This document shows positions 6,290 to 13,475 of a DNA stretch of 56,327 nucleotides, one piece after another. The DNA lies in the IMG/VR virus record IMGVR_UViG_3300022665_000963, positions 1 through 56,327 of that record. One strand, given 5' to 3'. Positions within the stretch are counted from its first letter, which is position 1. Every line of letters starts with the position of its first letter. Under the pieces are notes generated by a model that worked only from the letters and a program-made list of their open reading frames with translations, made no database searches and was not told where the DNA came from. Both the position numbers and the translations under genes were made by a program. This stretch comes from a virus.

Positions 6290-7699
6290 ATGGGCATAGG
6301 CTTAGACGATTTCCTGGCGATGTTCCGTCGTAAGAGGGTACCACCGACTGAGGCGGCTGGAGTCCCCGGGACAGCGATCTTCGGCGGTTTCATCCAGGAC
6401 AACGAGAAGAACGTCAACATAGCCTCCCGGGAGGAGCGCTTCAAGACGTACTCGGAGATCCTGGCCAATACCAGCATAGTCGCGGCGGGCGTGAGGTACT
6501 TCCTCAACCTGGTCGCGACGGCCGAGTGGAAGTTCGTGCCGGCGGACCATCCCGAGGGCGAGAGGTTCGCAAAGCTGGCGGAGGAGATGCTGACGGAGGA
6601 CCCCCGGACGTCGTGGCACCGCATCGTGCGGAGGGCCGCCATGTACCGTTTCTACGGGTTCAGCATACAGGAGTGGACGGCCCGGCGTCGTGACGACGGT
6701 CTCCTGACCTTCGCCGACATAGCCCCCCGGGCACAGCTCACGATAGAGAGATGGGACATCGACAAGGAGGGCGTAGTGCTCGGGATGCTGCAGCGCAGCC
6801 CGCAGACCCAGGAGGAGCTGTACATACCCCGGACGAAGACCCTGTACATGGTGGACGACACCCTGAATGACAGTCCTGAGGGACTGGGGCTGTTCAGGCA
6901 CCTCGTCGCCCCCGCACAGCGCCTGGCCAGGTACGAGCAGCTCGAGGGCTTCGGCTTCGAGACGGACCTGCGTGGCGTGCCCATCGGGAGAGGCCCCTTC
7001 ACGGAGCTCGCCAAGATGGTACAGGCCGGGGACCTCAGCAAGGAGCAGAGGGTAGCCATAGAGGCCCCCCTCCGCAAGTTCATCAAGAACCACGTGAAGA
7101 CCGCGCAGCTCGGCATGCTGCTGGACAGCATAACGTACGAGAGCAAGGACGAGGCCGGACGTGCCTCGAGTGCCAAGCAGTGGGACGTCGAGCTGCTCAA
7201 GAGCTCCGGTACCAGCTTCGCCGAGAACGCCAATGCCATCGAGCGCCTAAACAGGGAGCTCGCCCGTATACTCAACGTGGAGCAGCTCATGCTCGGCTCC
7301 GGCTCCGTCGGCAGCTTCGCCCTCAGCAAGGACAAGACCAACGCGTTCTTCCTGCTCGTGGACGGCGCGCTCGCGGAGATCCGGGAGATGATTGACGAGG
7401 ACCTGTTAAAGACCCTGTGGCGGCTGAATGGCTTCCCGGTCGAGGCCATGCCTGAGATCAAGACCCAGGCCGTGCGCTTCACCGACGTCGAACAGATAGC
7501 CGCCACGTTGCGCGACATGGCCACCTCGGGGGCACCCCTAGGCCTGGATGACCCCGTCATAAACGAGGTACGTGACCTCATGGGAGTGCCCAGGGTCCCG
7601 GATAATGGCATGGAGAACGATACGGACTCGGTCCTCACCGGTCGTACCGGGGAGACCGACGAGGGCAAGGTAGATAACTTGGACGATATGAAGGAGTAA
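6290..7699 (+). CDS. Portal protein (DUF935/Mu gp29-like)
   Basis: The 469-residue protein follows GAGGAGG at a normal distance. It has the portal layout of the DUF935 group: an N-terminal region with YSEILANTSIVAAGVRYFL, a central wing region with FYGFSIQEWTARRRDDG, a stem/crown region with EQLMLGSGSVGSFALSKD near residue 345, and a C-terminal helical part. Portals form the dodecameric ring at one capsid vertex through which terminase packages DNA and to which the connectors bind. It starts the head operon, with connector genes downstream. Confidence 0.85.
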   Translation: MGIGLDDFLAMFRRKRVPPTEAAGVPGTAIFGGFIQDNEKNVNIASREERFKTYSEILANTSIVAAGVRYFLNLVATAEWKFVPADHPEGERFAKLAEEMLTEDPRTSWHRIVRRAAMYRFYGFSIQEWTARRRDDGLLTFADIAPRAQLTIERWDIDKEGVVLGMLQRSPQTQEELYIPRTKTLYMVDDTLNDSPEGLGLFRHLVAPAQRLARYEQLEGFGFETDLRGVPIGRGPFTELAKMVQAGDLSKEQRVAIEAPLRKFIKNHVKTAQLGMLLDSITYESKDEAGRASSAKQWDVELLKSSGTSFAENANAIERLNRELARILNVEQLMLGSGSVGSFALSKDKTNAFFLLVDGALAEIREMIDEDLLKTLWRLNGFPVEAMPEIKTQAVRFTDVEQIAATLRDMATSGAPLGLDDPVINEVRDLMGVPRVPDNGMENDTDSVLTGRTGETDEGKVDNLDDMKE

Positions 7700-7739
7700 A
7701 TTATGGGTGGCCAATCTGTAGTAAAGAGAAGAGATAGAG

Positions 7740-8294
7740 ATGAGTAGCAGAACGACACAGATAAAGGACGAGAACGGCGTAGTGGCCCTGGTCGATGACC
7801 TGAGCCAGGGAATCCACGTCGCGAGTATCACCCAACAGCTGATGCACGCGGGCCGAATGTTCGCCCTGTCACTCGTGACCAAGGCGCTCACGAACGGCTC
7901 ATCCGTGGAAATACTACTGAGGACGGACCTGAAGCCCGTCCACGCGAGTCTGAGGATGACGGCCACAGGGACTGCGGATCTCCAGGTGTTCGAGGCTCCG
8001 ACCACCACGGCTGACGGTACCGAGCAGGTCAATGTTGCGAGGAACCGGGTGATCGGGGGCACAAGTCCGGTGAAGCTGTTCTCCGGTCCGACTACCACGG
8101 CCGACGGTCTGATTCTGGTGGACGAGATAGTGCCTCCAGCAGGAGAGAGGGTGGTCATGGGACTACTGTCCGACGAGGCGGTACTGAAGCCGAGCACGGA
8201 CTACCTGTTGAAACTGTCGAACACAAGCGGGGGTAACATCGACGTCGGTTTCGTCATAGACTGGTTCGAATCCGACTCCAAGTTCTTCGCATAG
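7740..8294 (+). CDS. Probable virion protein of unknown role, 184 aa
   Basis: ATG after a purine-rich stretch. The protein contains an internal imperfect repeat, with (A/G)PTTTADG occurring twice about 30 residues apart, each in a beta-rich context. This suggests a beta-sandwich virion protein. Position between portal and connector genes supports a structural role; similar-sized phage proteins found there are decoration or head-associated proteins. The assignment is by context, not by a recognised domain. Confidence 0.6.
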   Translation: MSSRTTQIKDENGVVALVDDLSQGIHVASITQQLMHAGRMFALSLVTKALTNGSSVEILLRTDLKPVHASLRMTATGTADLQVFEAPTTTADGTEQVNVARNRVIGGTSPVKLFSGPTTTADGLILVDEIVPPAGERVVMGLLSDEAVLKPSTDYLLKLSNTSGGNIDVGFVIDWFESDSKFFA

Positions 8295-8315
8295 GATAGA
8301 TACTGGGAATAAAGC

Positions 8316-8894
8316 ATGACAATAACCACGATCATTATCAGCGCCGTGAACTACACGTCATATGCTTCCGTGGCGGAGGCCGACGACTACCTGGCCGTCG
8401 ACCCCGTGCGCAAGGTGACGTGGGAGGCCCTGTCTAACGACGACAAGGGCCTGAACCTGGTGGCTGCGACCAGGCGCCTGGATCTGTTAATATGGCAGGG
8501 TGAGAAGACCGGGGGCTCCTCGCAGGAGAACAAGTGGCCACGTACCGGGGTATCGTTCCCGGACGGGTCGGCCGTCAGCACGACTGAGGTCCCCCAGGAG
8601 GTCGAGAACGCGACCATCCTGCTGGCAGGCTCCATAGCCATATCCGCCAAGGTCGCGGAGCAGGGCGACTCCGGTACCAACACCAAGAGAGTGAAGGCTG
8701 GCTCTGCGGAGGTCGAATTCTTCAGACAGCAGGCAGGCAAACCCCTACAGGACGAGACGGCCTTCCAGCTGATAGTCATATTCACCGAGGCGGCCGCCAC
8801 GAGCGATGCACTGGGGCCACTCGCCACGGGGACAGATGGTGAGAGCACCTTCACCGATATAGACCAATTTGGCCGCAACCGAGGCTTCCCGTAA
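8316..8894 (+). CDS. Head-tail connector (DnaT-like connector family)
   Basis: The N-terminal half reads YASVAEADDYLA..., then NLVAATRRLDLLIWQGEKT, then KWPRTGV, the hallmark order of a phage connector family often called 'putative DnaT-like ssDNA-binding protein'. In this position it is almost certainly the head-completion or adaptor protein that docks under the portal ring. The C-terminal third is alanine- and threonine-rich and less conserved. Confidence 0.75.
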   Translation: MTITTIIISAVNYTSYASVAEADDYLAVDPVRKVTWEALSNDDKGLNLVAATRRLDLLIWQGEKTGGSSQENKWPRTGVSFPDGSAVSTTEVPQEVENATILLAGSIAISAKVAEQGDSGTNTKRVKAGSAEVEFFRQQAGKPLQDETAFQLIVIFTEAAATSDALGPLATGTDGESTFTDIDQFGRNRGFP

Positions 8895-8910
8895 TATCGG
8901 ATAGACAGAC

Positions 8911-9495
8911 ATGACAGTTGTTCAATTTTATGAAAACGTAGGTAAGGCGAATGGCACCCGGGATCCCCTCGACGTGTACGAGACGCCCGGGTATGTCACG
9001 CGAATATTGCTGGAACACGTCGACTTGGATGGACCAGTGCTCGAGCCCGCAGAGGGTAGTGGTCGGATATCCCGGATACTACGTGACACGGGCCTGGGCC
9101 TGGAGGTAGTTGGACAGGACATAAGGACCGGTCACGATTTCATGGCCTACGAGGGACCCTGGGAGGGAGACATCGTCACCAATCCACCCTACAGGGACGG
9201 TCTGGCCCAGGCCTTCACAGAACATGCCTTGGCTGTGGCGGAGGGCCGAGTGGCGATGCTCCTGAAGTCGGGATTTTTGTGGGCAGACTGCAGGAGAAAG
9301 CTATTCTGGCAGAATCCCCCGGAACTCATCCTCATCATACCGGACAGGGTGCTATTTGTACAGCGGGACGGTACTCCCATATCCGGGCAGGTACACAGCC
9401 ATGAATGGCTGGTATGGCCCAAGAGAGAGGATAGGGGACCTGACGTGACTACCAGGATGGAATGGTCAAGAGACCTTAGAGAACTAGAAATATAA
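8911..9495 (+). CDS. DNA N6-adenine methyltransferase
   Basis: Class I methyltransferase motifs are clear: LEPAEGSGRI (residues ~44-53) for SAM binding and DIVTNPPYRDG (~87-97) with the NPPY catalytic motif of amino-methyltransferases. Order I then IV puts it in the gamma/alpha-like arrangement with a short target region, 194 aa in total. It would methylate adenine in phage DNA, most simply to evade host restriction. It is unusual to find it between two connector genes; no cognate endonuclease is seen, so it is probably an orphan enzyme. Confidence 0.8.
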   Translation: MTVVQFYENVGKANGTRDPLDVYETPGYVTRILLEHVDLDGPVLEPAEGSGRISRILRDTGLGLEVVGQDIRTGHDFMAYEGPWEGDIVTNPPYRDGLAQAFTEHALAVAEGRVAMLLKSGFLWADCRRKLFWQNPPELILIIPDRVLFVQRDGTPISGQVHSHEWLVWPKREDRGPDVTTRMEWSRDLRELEI

Positions 9496-9496
9496 A

Positions 9497-9519
9497 ATGG
9501 TTGAATTATTTAGACTTAA
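9497..9519 (+). repeat. Copy of the start of the downstream connector gene
   Basis: ATGGTTGAATTATTTAGACT and three more bases here match 9813-9835 (start of the next connector gene) at 19 of 23 positions, spelling MVELFRLN against MVELFGIN. This copy leads into a short dead-end frame. The two copies flank the phospholipase-like gene. Confidence 0.6.
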
Positions 9520-9533
9520 CAAAGGAGATAACT

Positions 9534-9806
9534 ATGGACAAGCTGTTCACTACTGACGGATGCAGCATGTTCCCAGATGGGGACTGGGGGGGATGCTGCG
9601 TGGAACACGACAAGGCCTACTGGGAGGGGGGATCCTACGCGGATCGAAAGAAGGCGGACATAGAACTGATGCGATGCGTGGCAGGAAAGGGTAGACCCTG
9701 GGTGGCCATGCTGATGTACATGGGAGTGCGGATCGGGGGCTGCTCGCTGTGGCCCGTACCCTGGCGCTGGGGTTACGGCTGGAAGTGGCCGAGGGGTAAG
9801 AAGTAA
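9534..9806 (+). CDS. Phospholipase-A2-like small protein
   Basis: The start is ATG 9534 behind AAAGGAGA. The 90-aa protein has DGCSMFPDG, then CCVEHDKAYW, which matches the secreted-phospholipase-A2 core CCxxHDxxY, a glycine-rich GVRIGG, and an aromatic C-terminus (WPVPWRWGYGWKWPRGKK). His25-Asp26 would be the catalytic/metal residues. A role in disturbing membranes during entry or lysis is possible, but enzymatic activity is not shown by sequence. It sits as an extra gene between two connector-region genes, flanked by similar short sequences (see repeats). Confidence 0.6.
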   Translation: MDKLFTTDGCSMFPDGDWGGCCVEHDKAYWEGGSYADRKKADIELMRCVAGKGRPWVAMLMYMGVRIGGCSLWPVPWRWGYGWKWPRGKK

Positions 9807-9812
9807 CACGAC

Positions 9813-10187
9813 ATGGTTGAACTATTTGGGATTAATATTGCAGAGGTGATCGCTGACGCCATCGATGAGGCCGGAAATCTGAGGCCAGGCACACTCACCA
9901 GGATCACCCCGGGCACGAGGACGGGAGGCAGCCTCACGGGCGGCACCAACCCCCCCACTACCTCACATAGTCTCCAGGGTTTCGTGGAGACGAGGACCAG
10001 GAGACGTGAGGGCACCCTGGTGGCCTCCCCGATGTCCGTGGTGACGATAATAGGAGCGTCGGTCACCCCGATCGCGACGCCAGAGGTGAACGACACGGTG
10101 CTGATAGACGGCGTCACGTGGGACCTGCTCGAGCTGCTGTCCCGGGACCCAGCATCCGCGGTATTCGAGTTCAGGGCGGAGAACTAA
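9813..10187 (+). CDS. Head-completion/neck protein, 124 aa
   Basis: The order TLTRITPGTRTGGSLTGGTN, then SLQGFVETRTRR, VTIIGASV and NDTVLIDGVTWDLLEL matches a common siphovirus head-tail joining family found between the portal/connector and minor head genes. These proteins close the portal channel after packaging. The ORF lies six bases after the phospholipase-like gene and one base before the minor head gene, with compact operon spacing. Confidence 0.7.
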   Translation: MVELFGINIAEVIADAIDEAGNLRPGTLTRITPGTRTGGSLTGGTNPPTTSHSLQGFVETRTRRREGTLVASPMSVVTIIGASVTPIATPEVNDTVLIDGVTWDLLELLSRDPASAVFEFRAEN

Positions 10188-10188
10188 C

Positions 10189-11154
10189 GTGGCACTACCT
10201 ACTGTAGATCCAGCACAAAGATTACTGGACCTCATCGCCAGGGCTGAACCTCGACTGAGGAACGCGTTCCTCAATGCCATCACAGCGGCGAAGGAGGCGA
10301 GCACGCTCACGGCACTGTCAGTGCTCCTGGAGAGTGGCCAGATCGAGGAGGCACTGGACATAGCGGCGAGCGCCGGGGCCATAAGGCTGTCCGCTGAGTA
10401 CGCCGCCGTGTTCACCCTGGCAGGGCGGGAGGGCGCCGAGTTCCTCGAGGACGTCCTGGAGGTGGCCGTGTCCTTCGACCAGGTCAACCAGCGCGCCGTG
10501 GACGTCATGCAGCAGGAGAGACTGAGACTCATAACCAATTTCACGACGGAGCAACGGGCGGCCACGAGATCGGCCCTGGTAGACGGCATAAGGCGTGGCT
10601 TAAATCCGGTGGAACAGGCCAGAAATTTCCGCGGTAGCATCGGCCTAACTGCGAGACAACAGGCTGCCGTCGAGAACTATAGAAGGCTCCTCGAGCAGGG
10701 CTCATCGGAGGCCCTGAGGCGAGAATTACGGGACAGAAGGTTCGACAGTACGGTGCGAAGTGCCATACGAAGCGGTGAGCCCCTGACCGTGGCCCAGGTG
10801 GATCGGATGGTGGAGAGGTATCGTGAGAGGTTCATCAGTTTTAGGGCCAATACCATAGCACGTACCGAGGCCCTGAGGGCAGTTCATGCCGGCACAGATG
10901 AGATGTACTTCCAGGCGATAGACGACGGATTCCTGGGGGCGGATCAACTGGAACGTAGGTGGCTGACCGCCAGGGACGAGCGCGTCAGGTCGTCCCACAG
11001 AAGACTGAACGGTCTTGTGAGGGCCATAGGTGAGACCTTCCCGGGGAACGCGGGACCGCTGAGATTCCCGGGAGATCCGGATGCCCCGTCCTCGGAGACG
11101 GTGCAGTGCCGCTGTGCCCTCAGCACGAGGATAGACGTGCCGTCCGAGGCATGA
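10189..11154 (+). CDS. Minor head morphogenesis protein (Mu F / SPP1 gp7-like)
   Basis: GTG start. The C-terminal domain is diagnostic: ANTIARTEALRAVHAGTDE near residues 222-240, then RRWLTARDERVRSSHRRLNG and a terminal cysteine pair in ETVQCRCAL, as in Phage_Mu_F proteins. The N-terminal half is helical. These proteins bind the portal and act in prohead assembly or as ejected proteins. It closes the first head block; a ~90-bp gap and an abrupt composition change follow. Confidence 0.85.
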   Translation: MALPTVDPAQRLLDLIARAEPRLRNAFLNAITAAKEASTLTALSVLLESGQIEEALDIAASAGAIRLSAEYAAVFTLAGREGAEFLEDVLEVAVSFDQVNQRAVDVMQQERLRLITNFTTEQRAATRSALVDGIRRGLNPVEQARNFRGSIGLTARQQAAVENYRRLLEQGSSEALRRELRDRRFDSTVRSAIRSGEPLTVAQVDRMVERYRERFISFRANTIARTEALRAVHAGTDEMYFQAIDDGFLGADQLERRWLTARDERVRSSHRRLNGLVRAIGETFPGNAGPLRFPGDPDAPSSETVQCRCALSTRIDVPSEA

Positions 11155-11246
11155 CGGATAAACGACGGTACCCCGCGTTGGGACTACGTGCTAGACTTTT
11201 CATTAAATCTATAAAACCCTCAATAGTCAATCGATAGGAGAAAAAC

Positions 11247-11834
11247 GTGGGCGTGGAGAAACACCTTGATGATCAACTGTTTGCAGCGCCTTGTACTTTT
11301 AAAGCTCCTATAACATTTGAAGAGGCAAACGAGGTCAAAGGGACTGGTGATTTCAAACAGACACTTGATATATCAGCAAAAGGAATGCACCTAGGAGCCG
11401 TAAATGCTCAGCATGTCTTGAAGAATTTTAAGGAAACTACTGCTTGGACTCCTGAGGTTGAGGATAGTAGATTTGAGTTTCAAGGTCAAGCCTATACTAC
11501 ACAGGTTGGCAAATTCTTTGAAATTGGCAATCTAGTATTTTTTGATTTACATATTAAAATGATAAGTTTAGGAGCTTTGATTACTTCCCAAGTAGTGAAT
11601 ATCGTTAACTTGCCAGTTCCTATGAAAGCAGGCAGTTTTGGTTCTGCTGCTGTAGGCCAGCTTGTTGGGTTTAATCTTGCAGGGACCTTTAGTCCATCAG
11701 GACGATATGACCCAATTACTCAATCAATAAGACTGATGAATATGAGTTCAACCGCAGGTCACTCTTCTGTGCTTTTCAGTGAGTTATCAGCCGATGGTGA
11801 GTTAAAGATGTCAGGCCACTATGAAAAAGCTTAA
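11247..11834 (+). CDS. Virion decoration/fibre-type beta-sandwich protein, paralog 1
   Basis: GTG start behind TAGGAGAAA. First of three tandem paralogs. Shared core: NF/NYN...(W/F)TPxIxD, F(Q/S)...GQ(A/T)YxTQxGxFxEIGxxVFFDLxI, a segment like the beta-sandwich module at the ends of many tail fibres and head fibres. It ends ELKMSGHYEKA like its neighbours. The gene is clearly AT-richer than flanking head genes. It could be a head fibre, tail fibre or surface decoration; position between minor head and protease genes favours a head-associated protein. Confidence 0.6.
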   Translation: MGVEKHLDDQLFAAPCTFKAPITFEEANEVKGTGDFKQTLDISAKGMHLGAVNAQHVLKNFKETTAWTPEVEDSRFEFQGQAYTTQVGKFFEIGNLVFFDLHIKMISLGALITSQVVNIVNLPVPMKAGSFGSAAVGQLVGFNLAGTFSPSGRYDPITQSIRLMNMSSTAGHSSVLFSELSADGELKMSGHYEKA

Positions 11835-11852
11835 CAGCTAGGAGAATAAACT

Positions 11853-12443
11853 ATGCCTGCAACAAAACGTAATAATCCACAGTTATTTGTGGCTCCTGTT
11901 ACATTCTTTGATGTTGCTAAGTTTGAAGGAGACATCCTAGCCAAGAAGACTTTCACCTTCAAGAAAACACTTGATCTTTCAGTCGCCGGTGTATTCCTGG
12001 GGGCACCAGCTGCGCCGCGTATTTTGAATAACTATAATGTAAACACCTTTACTCCTAAAATTCAAGATGCTAGTTTTTCAGATGCTGAGGGGCAGACTTA
12101 TAATACTCAGTTGGGTTTCTTTACTGAAATAGGTACCTGGGTATTTTTTGACTTGAAGCTCGACGTGTTAAGTTCGGGAAGTCTATCAGGATCAGGCCCC
12201 GTAAACGTCATATTGGATGGTGCTCCGACTATGAAATCGGATGGTATGGGTACGGTCCTAGTGGGAGATGTCACCAGTTTCAACTTGGCTGCATCAGGAC
12301 GTCAAGTGTCCGGACGAATGGATCCAGCTACTGATTCTATACGGCTGATGGAACTTAATTTAACAGCAGGTCATGGTTCTATAACTGTTACCAGATTTCA
12401 AAATGGTGCGTTTATAATGTCTGGTCATTATGAAAAAGCTTAA
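11853..12443 (+). CDS. Virion decoration/fibre-type beta-sandwich protein, paralog 2
   Basis: ATG after TAGGAGAATAA. It aligns end to end with the genes on either side (FTPKIQDASFSDAEGQTYNT, GTWVFFDLKLDV, MDPATDSIRLMELN, IMSGHYEKA). It is closest to paralog 1 at the extreme C-terminus and to paralog 3 in the middle. It begins MPATKRNNPQLF, equivalent to MPVSKHRDDQLF of paralog 3. Its stop overlaps the binding site of the third gene. Base composition is AT-rich as in the other two. Confidence 0.6.
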   Translation: MPATKRNNPQLFVAPVTFFDVAKFEGDILAKKTFTFKKTLDLSVAGVFLGAPAAPRILNNYNVNTFTPKIQDASFSDAEGQTYNTQLGFFTEIGTWVFFDLKLDVLSSGSLSGSGPVNVILDGAPTMKSDGMGTVLVGDVTSFNLAASGRQVSGRMDPATDSIRLMELNLTAGHGSITVTRFQNGAFIMSGHYEKA

Positions 12444-12454
12444 GGAGATTGACT

Positions 12455-13042
12455 ATGCCAGTATCAAAACATCGCGATGACCAGCTATTCATGGAGTCTT
12501 GTACATTTGATAAACCTGGTTTCTTTGACGGCGATTTTAAGGCAGATGATACTTGTGCCTTCCTTGAAATCCTTGATGTTTCGGTTGAGGGTGTATTCTT
12601 AGGCGTAAGGGATGCTGCGCATACTTTGAAGAACTATAATGAAGGTGGTGCTTTTATCCCTACGATTCAGGATTTAAGTTTCTCAGATGGGGAGGGTCAG
12701 ACCTATGACGTACAAGTGGGCACCTTCACTGAAGTAGGTAATCGCGTATTTTTTGAATTGCATATTAGAATGTCAAGCGTGGGCATTTTGGCGAGTGTTA
12801 TAAATATTGTGCTATCTGATCTTCCTGCCATGGCTTCTACAGTCTTTGCCGCTATTGGAGTAAATCAAGCAGTTGGCCTTAATCTTGTGGGCGCTTTTCA
12901 TATGAGTGGGCGTCTTGACCCAGCTACGCAATCTATACGGTTGCAGCAAATGAGTACAAATACTGGCATGGCTTCGGTGACCCCCGCTCAATTCTCGGAT
13001 AATGGCGAAATCAAAATGTCGGGCAGTTACATACGAGCTTAA
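12455..13042 (+). CDS. Virion decoration/fibre-type beta-sandwich protein, paralog 3
   Basis: ATG 12455 is preferred over a TTG six bases upstream because AAGGAG has better spacing to it and the N-terminus then matches the paralogs. Core motifs: FIPTIQDLSFSDGEGQTYDV, TEVGNRVFFELHIRMSS, LDPATQSIRLQQMS, MSGSYIRA. Three diverged copies in a row let the virion display variable surface modules; copies may assemble together or be alternative versions. No enzymatic motif is visible. Confidence 0.6.
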   Translation: MPVSKHRDDQLFMESCTFDKPGFFDGDFKADDTCAFLEILDVSVEGVFLGVRDAAHTLKNYNEGGAFIPTIQDLSFSDGEGQTYDVQVGTFTEVGNRVFFELHIRMSSVGILASVINIVLSDLPAMASTVFAAIGVNQAVGLNLVGAFHMSGRLDPATQSIRLQQMSTNTGMASVTPAQFSDNGEIKMSGSYIRA

Positions 13043-13058
13043 CAAAGGACTAGTACAG

Positions 13059-13475
13059 ATGACAAAACAGCAGGATAGCTTTGAGCTGAGGGCGAAAGTC
13101 CTCAAGATCGACACGGGTCTCGGCCTCGTGATGGGACATGCCATAGTATGCATGGAGGATGGCGAGCCATACTTCGACCTGCAGGGCGATCACATCCCGG
13201 AGGAGACCATGCTGAAGGCGGCACTGGACTTCATGGAGAACAGCCAGGTAGCCAAGGAGATGCACACCGGCGATCAGGCCGGCACGGTCGTATTCGCCTG
13301 GCCGATGACAGAGGATATAGCCAAGGCGTTCGGCATCCTGACGAGACGTACTGGGCTCATGATAGCCATGCGTCCGAACGAGGACATGCTGAAGCGCTTC
13401 CAGCTGGGAGAGCTCACCGGTTTCTCCATAGGCGGACTCAGATTGAAAGACGAGGAGGTTGAAGATGCCGATTAA
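13059..13475 (+). CDS. Prohead protease (XkdF-like)
   Basis: The start is ATG 13059 (AAAGGAC upstream), trimming a non-coding N-terminal extension. The 138-aa protein has the XkdF pattern: LVMGHAIVCMEDGEPYFDLQ, then IPEETMLKAALDFM, MHTGDQAGTVVFAWPMT and a C-terminal GELTGFSIGG with the likely catalytic Ser. Early His27 may belong to the active site. Such proteases mature the prohead by removing scaffold. It overlaps the next gene, the expected protease-scaffold pairing. Confidence 0.8.
   Translation: MTKQQDSFELRAKVLKIDTGLGLVMGHAIVCMEDGEPYFDLQGDHIPEETMLKAALDFMENSQVAKEMHTGDQAGTVVFAWPMTEDIAKAFGILTRRTGLMIAMRPNEDMLKRFQLGELTGFSIGGLRLKDEEVEDAD

Noticed and set aside
6302-7758. Long antisense ORFs over the portal gene
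   Set aside because: Shadows of a recognised portal gene; no binding sites or family resemblance.
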